Shown: in pieces, positions 45,678-52,498 of the stretch
How positions within the stretch are numbered: the stretch's first letter is position 1
Layout of the letters: each line of letters starts with the position of its first letter
Source of the DNA: CAWHHZ01 sp963829355
GTDB taxonomy: Bacteria; Acidobacteriota; Thermoanaerobaculia; Gp7-AA8; JAHWKK01
DNA: 64,000 nt
Assembly (NCBI GenBank): GCA_963829355.1
Contig: CAWHHZ010000006.1
Coordinates: 124,001 to 188,000, forward strand
Reading direction: 5' to 3'
The notes under the pieces: generated by a model
What the model saw: only the letters and a program-made list of their open reading frames with translations
What the model was told of the DNA's origin: nothing
The model's database searches: none
Program-made: the position numbers and the translations under genes

Positions 45678-47067
45678 ATTTCTGCAGCCGCCGGTAAAGA
45701 GCACTGCGGCTGAGACCGAGGTCGTCGGCAGCCCTGCTCACATTTCCGTCGTTTCGCGCGAGAGCTTTGCGGATCAGGACGTACTCGACCTCTTCGATGC
45801 TCATGTCCTCGAGGCGGGTTCCCGGATCTGAGCCTGCCCGGAGACCGAGATCGCTCGTCCGAATCGCTCGTGCCGTGGCCATCAGCACCGAACGCTCCAC
45901 GGCATGATCGAGCTCCCGTACATTTCCAGGCCAATGGTATTCGATCAGCGCCTTCATCGCGTTGTCCTCGAAACCGTCGATCGACTTCCGGTACCTCTTC
46001 GCATGCTGACGAAGGAAGTGTCCTGCGAGGAGCGGGATGTCCTCGCGACGATCGCGGAGCGGCGGCAGCTCGATCTCGATCGTATTCAGCCGGAACAAAA
46101 GATCTTCACGGAACCCTCCCTCGGTGACCTCACCGCGCAGATCGGCGTTCGTCGCCGAGATCAGCCGTACGTTGACGCGACGGGTCTGGGACGAGCCGAC
46201 ACGCTCGAGCTCGCCGGTCTCGATCACTCTCAGCAGTTTCGCCTGCTGGGACATGGCGATATTCGCGATCTCGTCGAGAAAGAGCGTTCCTCCGTCGGCG
46301 AGCTCGAACCGCCCGACGCGGTCGGTCTTCGCATCGGTGAATGCTCCCCTTACGTGTCCGAAGAGCTCGCTCTCGAATACCCCCTCCGACAGTCCACCGA
46401 CGTTGACCGAGACCATCGGACGGGCGCTGCGCGACGAGACAGCGTGGATCGCCTGGGCGACGAGCCCCTTGCCGGTACCATTTTCTCCCGTGATCAGAAT
46501 GTTCGCGTCGGAGGGTCCGACTCGCTCGACGATCTCCAGGACCGGTTTCATCGCCCGAGACTGCGCGATCAGACGCGGATACTTCTCGTCCCGGAGAATT
46601 CGATTCTCGGTCTCGAGCCGCTGCCCGCGACGGAGTGCTCTGCCGAGCTCGACCTGCGTCTTGAGCACGGCGAGGAGGCGGGCGTTGTCCCACGGCTTCT
46701 GAATGAAGTCGCGGGCGCCCCGTTGCATCGCCTCCACGACGAGCTCGATCGAGCTCCATGCCGTCATGACGACAATCGGCAGGGTGCTGTCGAACGCGTG
46801 GATCTGCGAGAGAAGATCCAGGCCCTCTTCCCCGGAAGTCGTGTCGCGGCTGTAGTTGAGATCGATCAGCAGCACGTCGAACTCCTGCGCCTCGACCGCG
46901 CGCAGGACCGCGAGAGGCGAGTTCGCCGACTCGATCCGAAACCCTTCAGGCTTGAGAAACATACGAAGCGCCTCGAGAACGTCAGGCTGATCGTCCGCGA
47001 TAAGGATCGCGGGCGAGGGCGTCGCGGTTTCGTTTTTTCGTTCGGTAGCGGGCATTGTCGTCATCAT
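45667..47067 (-). CDS. NtrC-family response regulator with an altered GAFTGA loop
   Basis: 466 residues. Receiver (DDQP acid pocket, phospho-Asp in LLIDLNYSR, Lys in FIQKPWD), AAA+ domain (Walker A GENGTGKG, Walker B GGTLFLDEIANI, arginine-finger region FREDLLFRLN) and a Fis-type helix-turn-helix (SRAADDLGLSRSALYRRLQK). The loop that contacts sigma-54 reads GAFTDA in place of GAFTGA. Such variants exist in the family; activity should be tested. The receiver insert (NYSRDTTSGEEG) is longer than usual. ATG 47067 or 47064/47055 are possible starts. It overlaps the kinase gene. Confidence 0.92.
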   Translation of the reverse strand: MMTTMPATERKNETATPSPAILIADDQPDVLEALRMFLKPEGFRIESANSPLAVLRAVEAQEFDVLLIDLNYSRDTTSGEEGLDLLSQIHAFDSTLPIVVMTAWSSIELVVEAMQRGARDFIQKPWDNARLLAVLKTQVELGRALRRGQRLETENRILRDEKYPRLIAQSRAMKPVLEIVERVGPSDANILITGENGTGKGLVAQAIHAVSSRSARPMVSVNVGGLSEGVFESELFGHVRGAFTDAKTDRVGRFELADGGTLFLDEIANIAMSQQAKLLRVIETGELERVGSSQTRRVNVRLISATNADLRGEVTEGGFREDLLFRLNTIEIELPPLRDRREDIPLLAGHFLRQHAKRYRKSIDGFEDNAMKALIEYHWPGNVRELDHAVERSVLMATARAIRTSDLGLRAGSDPGTRLEDMSIEEVEYVLIRKALARNDGNVSRAADDLGLSRSALYRRLQKYGL

Positions 47068-47076
47068 GGGAGCTCG

Positions 47077-47214
47077 AGAGTTCAAGAGTTCAAGGGTTCA
47101 AGGGGTTCAGGGGCGCAGGGTTCAGGGGTTCAGGGGTTCACCTGAAGGTAGAAACTGAAAAGTGTGAAACGAAGCTTTCGAACTCTTCACTCTTGAACCC
47201 TTGAACTCTTCAAA
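47077..47214. repeat. short tandem repeats in inverted arms, second TTGAACCC-type array
   Basis: Left arm 47077-47140 repeats GAGTTCAAG, GGGTTCAAG and GGGGTTCAG units; the right arm 47179-47214 reads CTCTTGAACCCTTGAACTCT, the inverse. The right arm covers the stop codon of the ATPase gene at 47210-47212. The array sits inside an operon, between ATPase and regulator. Confidence 0.8.
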
Positions 47215-47926
47215 CGATCCAGCCATCCTTCATCTCCACGACTCGCTCACCGTAGCGGGCGAGCTCCTCGGAATGCGTCACCTGGATGATCGTCGTTCCT
47301 TCATCGTGCAGGCGCTTGAACAGGTTCATGATCTCGCGACCCTGATCGGAGTGCAGATTCCCAGTCGGCTCGTCCGCCAGAATGACTCGCGGATTTGCAA
47401 TGATTGCACGCGCGATGGCAACGAGCTGCTGCTGGCCGCCGGACAATTGTGACGGGAAGAGATCTTTCTTTCCGACAATCTGAAAGCGGTCCAGCGTGTC
47501 GGCGACCATGGCTTCCCTCTCCTTTCGAGAGATGTCGCGGTACGAAAGCGGTACCTCCAGATTCTCCGCAACAGTCAGATCGTCGATGAGGTGATAGCTC
47601 TGAAAGACGAATCCGATCGAGCGTCTCTGGAGATCGGCGCGATCCTTTCGCTTCAGCGCATGGACCGGGGATCCGAAGAGGTGGTACTCCCCCTCATACT
47701 CGTTGTCGTACATCCCGAGGATGTGGAGCAGCGTCGACTTGCCCGCGCCGGAGGGGCCCATGATCGATAGAAACTCACCTTCGTGAATCTCGAGATCGAT
47801 CTGCCGCAGGACGTAGGTTCTGCCTCCGGGCAACGGGTACGATTTCTCGAGACCTCGAACCGCGATATGACGTTCCTCGGCGTGGGGTGCAGTGACCGCA
47901 GACTCTGCTGACTTTCGTTTGAACAT
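47210..47926 (-). CDS. ABC transporter ATP-binding protein (MacB/LolD type), regulatory operon
   Basis: 238 residues. Walker A GPSGAGKST, Q loop FQSYHLIDDLT, signature LSGGQQQLVAIARA, Walker B VILADEPTGNL and switch His in QVTHSEE. No permease lies in this operon; downstream are the NtrC-like regulator and its kinase. It may energise an orphan ADOP permease such as permease 1, or act in signalling as BceA-like ATPases do; both are inference. The ATG at 47926 follows a sigma-54 promoter by about 33 bases. Confidence 0.9.
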   Translation of the reverse strand: MFKRKSAESAVTAPHAEERHIAVRGLEKSYPLPGGRTYVLRQIDLEIHEGEFLSIMGPSGAGKSTLLHILGMYDNEYEGEYHLFGSPVHALKRKDRADLQRRSIGFVFQSYHLIDDLTVAENLEVPLSYRDISRKEREAMVADTLDRFQIVGKKDLFPSQLSGGQQQLVAIARAIIANPRVILADEPTGNLHSDQGREIMNLFKRLHDEGTTIIQVTHSEELARYGERVVEMKDGWIV

Positions 47927-47958
47927 GATTTCTGCCGACCGCTCGCCACTGTCTCGAG

Positions 47959-47973
47959 GCAATCGCGCTGCCA
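47959..47973 (-). promoter_or_regulatory. sigma-54 promoter of the ATPase-regulator-kinase operon
   Basis: Minus strand TGGCAG-CGCGA-TTGC; GG and GC are ten bases apart, with 9 of 10 consensus bases. Start of transcription near 47947, about 20 bases before the ATPase ATG. It implies autoregulation by the NtrC-like protein of the same operon. Confidence 0.7.
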
Positions 47974-48049
47974 GGGGCTATCACACGATCATGGAGAGGG
48001 AAGGTCCATCATACTGTTCGATACCGGGACGAGTGGTGTTCGGAATCGA

Positions 48050-48172
48050 GTCGACGGTCGGATCGGCGGCTTCAATTTTCAGTGGGCCTGGCCGTCCGGG
48101 CGGCTTGCGGGACTGTCGGCGGCAAAGACAATTCTGAGAGAGAAACAAAACTCAGATCGCCATCATCGCTGA
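48050..48172 (+). pseudogene. C-terminal relic of a BaiN-type flavoprotein
   Basis: Reads VDGRIGGFNFQWAWPSGRLA then GLSAAKT and a stop, nearly the same as the end of the flavoprotein at 33483-34748. Similarity begins abruptly at VDGR. The 3' end overlaps the EAL gene on the other strand by 21 bases. Confidence 0.8.
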
Positions 48173-48922
48173 GATATCCTCAGGACATCGGGACGCTCCA
48201 AAGAGGAAGCCCTGTCCCTTGTCGCAGCCGACCCCCTGTGCCGCGCCTCTCGCCAACTCCGACTCGATCCCCTCTGCGACCACGGCGACGCCCAGATCGT
48301 GGGCCAGTTCAACCATCGCCCGCACAATTCTGAGGGTCCGCCAGTCGGCGGCCGCCCTCGATACGAAGGAGCGGTCGATCTTGGCTTCCGTGATCGGAAG
48401 ATCCCGCAGTCTGCACAAACACGAGTAACCGGTTCCGTAGTCGTCCATCGACAACTGGACACCCAGGGCCCGGAGAGCCAGCAGATTGCGCAGGGCATTC
48501 TGGCCGTCGAGCAGCGTATCCTCGATGATCTCGAACATGATTCGGGAAGGGTCGATCGATCTGGAATCAAGCTCCTCCCGGAGCCAATCGATGAAGCTGC
48601 CGTCATCGACTGTCTCCGCGTCCAGATTGATCGATACACACAGATCGATCTTCTGATCCCGCCAACGGACGATCTGATCGAGAACCTCGGACGTCACGTT
48701 AGCGGTCAGCCATTTCATCATGAACGCTTCTTCGACCAACGGAAAGAAGGCGGCGGGTGGCAGGAGTCCGAGTTTCGGGTCCTGCCACCGCGCCAGGGCT
48801 TCCACCCCGCATATTGCTCCGGTTTGAAGATCGACCTGAGGCTGATACTGAACGACCAGATTCCCGATTGCGAGAGAGGGTTCGAGCGCCGCCGGATCAA
48901 TGTCGTGGATCGCCATGTTCAT
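48152..48922 (-). CDS. EAL-domain cyclic di-GMP phosphodiesterase
   Basis: 256 residues, one EAL domain and no sensor or GGDEF part. The catalytic and metal-binding residues appear intact: GVEALARW (EAL), SINLD, MFEIIED, MDDYGTGYSCL (the DD pair with loop 6), AKIDRSFV (Lys) and VAEGIE. So it is probably an active c-di-GMP hydrolase in the cytosol. It is the third gene of the operon porin, PstS-like protein, EAL, 11 bp after the second. Confidence 0.92.
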   Translation of the reverse strand: MNMAIHDIDPAALEPSLAIGNLVVQYQPQVDLQTGAICGVEALARWQDPKLGLLPPAAFFPLVEEAFMMKWLTANVTSEVLDQIVRWRDQKIDLCVSINLDAETVDDGSFIDWLREELDSRSIDPSRIMFEIIEDTLLDGQNALRNLLALRALGVQLSMDDYGTGYSCLCRLRDLPITEAKIDRSFVSRAAADWRTLRIVRAMVELAHDLGVAVVAEGIESELARGAAQGVGCDKGQGFLFGASRCPEDISAMMAI

Positions 48923-48933
48923 CAGTCTCCAGA

Positions 48934-49368
48934 TCAGTTAGTGACGTCAATGATCTTGACGTCGGCGCCGGTCGATGCGCCGCTCGAGATGTAGCCGATC
49001 GCTTCGGCATTCGATCTGACGAAATCGATTACCTCCGCATCGGTCGCCAGCTCGGCGGGCGGGGTCGCACGGCCCGAGAAGATCATTCGCTGCCAGTAGC
49101 TCTTGACCGACGAAACATCCTTGCCGAGAACGCTACCGCTGAACTCCTCACGGATCGAGTTGCGGTCGGACTGATCGATCGGTGTCACGCTCCTGCCGTT
49201 CTGCCACCGAGTCGTCTTCTTCAGAAACAGATCCGCCAGTTCGGACTTCGAGATCGAGTCGACTGGATTGCTCTTGTGTACGATCAATTTGAATGATGCA
49301 GCCTCAGCCATCGTCGGAATCATTCCGACTGCCAGACCGATGGCCATGAGAATCGCAATTCGTTTCAT
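48934..49368 (-). CDS. PstS-like periplasmic binding protein
   Basis: 144 residues. Signal peptide ILMAIGLAVGMIPTMAEA, then a short one-lobe-like fold related to phosphate-binding PstS proteins: FKLIVHKSNPVDSISKSELA, LFLKKTTRWQNGRSVTPIDQ and YISSGASTG near the end. Half the size of a classical PstS, and no PstCAB transporter is near, so a sensory or scavenging role is more likely than uptake. Flanked by porin (14 bp) and EAL genes in one operon. Confidence 0.82.
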   Translation of the reverse strand: MKRIAILMAIGLAVGMIPTMAEAASFKLIVHKSNPVDSISKSELADLFLKKTTRWQNGRSVTPIDQSDRNSIREEFSGSVLGKDVSSVKSYWQRMIFSGRATPPAELATDAEVIDFVRSNAEAIGYISSGASTGADVKIIDVTN

Positions 49369-49382
49369 GTTCGCTATCTCCC

Positions 49383-50555
49383 TCAGAAGCTGAACTGTGC
49401 GCCCACAATCAGCAGGTTGGATGTATCGTCGAGCTCATTGGTCGCAAGAGCGGTAAGAACCTCTTCGGTGGTTTCGGGAAACGCGTAGCGATTGCCCTTG
49501 ACCTGGTGATAGCTCGCACGCACGACGAGGTCCGGCCGGAACCAGTAGTTCAGTCCGACGCCGAGATCGCGATGATCCAGAAGTTGCGGGAAGATTCCGG
49601 GAACCTCTTCGAAATCGAAGCCAGGAAGTGTGACGCTCGCCTCATCCCATCTCGTAGCGATCTGCCAGTTTTTGCGGAACTTCCAGGCGACCTCCAGATA
49701 TCCGCCATCGACCTCGAAGTTGTTGCCATTCTTCAGGTGCCCCCACTCGCCGCGCACCCACAGCGCGTCGCTGAGATACTCAACATGCCCCGCGTAAACG
49801 TCACGACGAACCTGATCGAGGATCTCGAGACCCGGCGTGTCCTCACCCGAGAACGCCGATGCCCCTACGGTGAGGCCTTCAACAGGAGTCGAGACGTTGA
49901 CCCGTCCGCCGATCGTGTCGTTGACCTCGTAGCTGAAGGTGATGGCTGGATCGGCGAAGAATTCGGGAACCGACGAGAGAAGGCCTGGGGTTTCGAATTC
50001 TCCTTCAATCTGGCCGCCGTACAGGTCGTACTGAATCCCCCAGTTGTTCCCGAGGTCGTATCGACCCGTCAGTCCAATGCCGTTGTAAGCCTTCGCGGTG
50101 AATCCGTTGGGGCCATACAGACTCTGTGGCAGTGAATAGAACGGACGAAGCGTACCGACGTCGAAGATCTCACCGTAGATTCCGAAGGGATGCTTCACGC
50201 GCCCCACGCGGACCTTTGCTGCATCGCTGAACGCCCACTCGGCGAACGCGAAATCGAGCTCGGCATCCTGCTCTCCTTCGGCCGAGTCCAGGAACACCTG
50301 AGCGACAATTGACAGACGCGGTGATGCCTTGGCGGAGAGATTGAGTGCAAACTCGGCGTTGTCGTACTCTCCGTCACCACTTCCGAGCATGTATTTGAAT
50401 CCGTCAGTCTCACCGTACGCCCACCCGCCAAAGCCATGAATTTCGACGTTTCCAGTGGACTGACCGAAGCCCGGAAGCGCCACGAGCGCGAAGAGAAGGA
50501 CGAGCATGACTCGCTGCGTCCCCTGCATCGGACCGTTTCCATTTCGTACTTGCAT
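49383..50555 (-). CDS. outer-membrane porin-like protein
   Basis: 390 residues. Signal peptide VMLVLLFALVALPGFGQS, then many amphipathic beta-strands (VEIHGFGGWAYGE, PRLSIVAQVFLDSAEG, LGVGLNYWFRPDLVVRASYH) and the C-terminal strand LLIVGAQFSF ending in Phe, the outer-membrane insertion signal. RVGRVKHPFGIYGEI resembles the conserved segment of OprP/OprO-type and other anion porins. AAGGAGA lies six bases before the ATG. First gene of a sigma-54-driven operon. Confidence 0.88.
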   Translation of the reverse strand: MQVRNGNGPMQGTQRVMLVLLFALVALPGFGQSTGNVEIHGFGGWAYGETDGFKYMLGSGDGEYDNAEFALNLSAKASPRLSIVAQVFLDSAEGEQDAELDFAFAEWAFSDAAKVRVGRVKHPFGIYGEIFDVGTLRPFYSLPQSLYGPNGFTAKAYNGIGLTGRYDLGNNWGIQYDLYGGQIEGEFETPGLLSSVPEFFADPAITFSYEVNDTIGGRVNVSTPVEGLTVGASAFSGEDTPGLEILDQVRRDVYAGHVEYLSDALWVRGEWGHLKNGNNFEVDGGYLEVAWKFRKNWQIATRWDEASVTLPGFDFEEVPGIFPQLLDHRDLGVGLNYWFRPDLVVRASYHQVKGNRYAFPETTEEVLTALATNELDDTSNLLIVGAQFSF

Positions 50556-50602
50556 GTTGTCTCCTTATCGATTTGATCCGTGATCGGACCTCTCGCTCTG
50601 GA

Positions 50603-50617
50603 GCAACCTGGCTGCCG
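50603..50617 (-). promoter_or_regulatory. sigma-54 promoter of the porin operon
   Basis: Minus strand CGGCAG-CCAGG-TTGC followed by T; GG and GC are ten bases apart and TTGCT matches fully. Transcription would begin near 50592, 37 bases before the porin ATG. An inverted repeat GTGAA-N11-TTCAC (50625-50645) lies just upstream and could bind a regulator, though it is close for an enhancer site. Confidence 0.72.
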
Positions 50618-50756
50618 CTTCGTCGTGAACATTTAACTCATTCACAACAGGGTACTTATGCCTATTTTGTGACGATAAAACCGCCGATCGTTTCTCGATT
50701 TTTCGGGACGATTCGCGAGATCCGGTGAGCCAGCGCCAATCTCGATCACTCAGACT

Positions 50757-51005
50757 CGTCATCCTGAGCGCAGCGAAGGATCGCGTACGGGATGACTCGA
50801 AGTGAATTGCGGAGAGGACCGAGGGCGAGAATGACTCCACGGGATCCTTCGACCGTCCCTTCGGCTTCGCTAGGGGCGGGCCTTCTCTGAGCTCCGGCGG
50901 CCTCTAATGTGGGCAACAGCGAAGGATCACGTGAAGCCTAACGGCCCGAAGTTCGGCTAGAGTCAGGATGTACCCGATCCTTCGCTGCGCTCAGAGGCTG
51001 GACTG
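50757..51005. repeat. two dispersed palindromic repeats (GTCATCCTGAGCG type)
   Basis: One copy from 50759 (GTCATCCTGAGCGCAGCGAA, then GGGATCCTTCG near 50841) and a degenerate one at about 50925-51000 (AGCGAAGGATCACGTG; ATCCTTCGCTGCGCTCAGA). No gene lies in 50660-51094; enhancer sites for the porin promoter may be here. Confidence 0.6.
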
Positions 51006-51094
51006 TTCATTTCACTCCGCTGGTGCGGGCGAAGCGGCGCCGTTCCCCCGCTCACGATGCCGGGCTGTTTCTTCAGTCTGGTCACACAGTGCGA

Positions 51095-52498
51095 TCAGGG
51101 CCGCTGAATCGAGAATGATTTGATGCGGGACTCGAGCGTCGACGGACGGAGACCGAGGAGGTCTGCCGCACCTCCCCTGCCGGAGATCTTCCAGTTGGAC
51201 CGCTCGAGGGCATTCACGATGTTCGTCCTCTCGAGCTCCTTCCACTCCGAATCCGTGATGATCATTCCTGAAGAGAGCTGCAGCGCCGTACCCGCTCCGT
51301 CGAGGTCACCATCGACCCGGTACGACATTGATTCGACGAATGGCTCGATCGGCAGAGTTCCCTCTGCATGGCGCGCGACAGCGTCAAACGCCATCGCTCG
51401 CAGCTCCCGGATGTTGCCTGGAAACTGGTAGCGGCCGAGGGCACGATAAAGCTCCTGTGGAACTTTTGGCGGCTCTTTCTTCAGGTCCTGCGCCGCCTCT
51501 CGCACGAAACGACCGATCAGAAGGGGCAGGTCTCCCATCCGTTCGCGCAGAGGCGGGATTCTGACGTGATACGACCGCAGCCTGAAGTACAGGTCCGTTC
51601 GAAGCTTCGAGGCATCCTGATGGGTTGCGGCCACTACTCTCGCCTCCAGACGCTTCGAAGAGTCGGCCCCCAGCGGCTGGTACTCACGCTCCTGCAACAG
51701 GCGCAGCAGTTTCACCTGAGACGCCTCGGCCAGATCGCCGATCTCGTCGAGGAAGAGCGTTCCTCCCGCGGCATTCTCGACCATACCTTTGCGAACTCCT
51801 GAAGCGCCGGTGAAGGCTCCGGGTCTGTGGCCGAACAGCGTGTCGGAGAACATCGTGTCGTCCAGGCCGGCGACATTGACGGCCACGAACGGGCCCCGCG
51901 AACCGCTCACGCGATGGATCGCTTTTGCGATCAGCTCCTTGCCAGTTCCGGTTTCTCCCGTGATCAGGATCGGGTGTGAGCCCCTGGCAACGACCTCGAG
52001 ATAGGCGAAGACCCGCTCCATCGCCTGATCGTCCGTGACAATCTGGTTGAACGCCTCGGGACGCTCGAGAGTTTCGTTGAGCAGCTTCGACCGCAGTCCG
52101 CGATTCTCATCGACCACTTCCCGGTGTTGCATCGCTCGCTCGACCGTTGCCACGAGCTCTTCTGCAGAGGCGGGTTTGAGCAGGTAGTCCCAGGCGCCGA
52201 GCTTCATGCACTCGACCGCCGTGCGCGCATCCTGCTCCGCCGTCACGACGATCACCGGGATCTCGGGATAGAGCTCGGCGACCCGGGCGAGAACGTCGCG
52301 TCCGCCGATATGCGGCATCACGAGATCGAGCAGCATCACCGCCACGTCGTTCGCATCGAGAAGATCGAGCACCTCGCGAGGATCGCTGCTCGTGACGACT
52401 TCTCCCAGACCAGCGGATCGGAGCGTACGCCTGACGCTGTTCAGAACGGCTTCTTCATCATCGACGACGAGAATCGTCTCTGGCCTCGACTGACTCAT
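51095..52498 (-). CDS. NtrC-family sigma-54 activator (response regulator)
   Basis: 467 residues. Receiver (VVDDEEA, phospho-Asp in VMLLDLVMP, Lys in YLLKPAS), AAA+ domain with Walker A GETGTGKE, the intact sigma-54 loop GAFTGA, Walker B GGTLFLDEIGD and RTDLYFRLRSYHV, and a Fis-like DNA-binding end (ISGRGGAADLLGLRPSTLES). It starts on the ATGA of the multi-PAS kinase stop, so it is that kinase's partner. The porin operon with a sigma-54 promoter lies directly downstream, its most obvious target. Confidence 0.95.
   Translation of the reverse strand: MSQSRPETILVVDDEEAVLNSVRRTLRSAGLGEVVTSSDPREVLDLLDANDVAVMLLDLVMPHIGGRDVLARVAELYPEIPVIVVTAEQDARTAVECMKLGAWDYLLKPASAEELVATVERAMQHREVVDENRGLRSKLLNETLERPEAFNQIVTDDQAMERVFAYLEVVARGSHPILITGETGTGKELIAKAIHRVSGSRGPFVAVNVAGLDDTMFSDTLFGHRPGAFTGASGVRKGMVENAAGGTLFLDEIGDLAEASQVKLLRLLQEREYQPLGADSSKRLEARVVAATHQDASKLRTDLYFRLRSYHVRIPPLRERMGDLPLLIGRFVREAAQDLKKEPPKVPQELYRALGRYQFPGNIRELRAMAFDAVARHAEGTLPIEPFVESMSYRVDGDLDGAGTALQLSSGMIITDSEWKELERTNIVNALERSNWKISGRGGAADLLGLRPSTLESRIKSFSIQRP

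Noticed and set aside
45904..47145. 413-codon open frame on the plus strand
   Set aside because: Antisense to the NtrC-like regulator, with Arg/Asp/His-rich low-complexity translation and no ribosome site.
50625..50645. GTGAA-N11-TTCAC as the enhancer for the porin promoter
   Set aside because: It lies only about 8-28 bases upstream of the -24 element, too close for a normal NtrC-type enhancer, and there is a single short copy; kept only as a possible operator.
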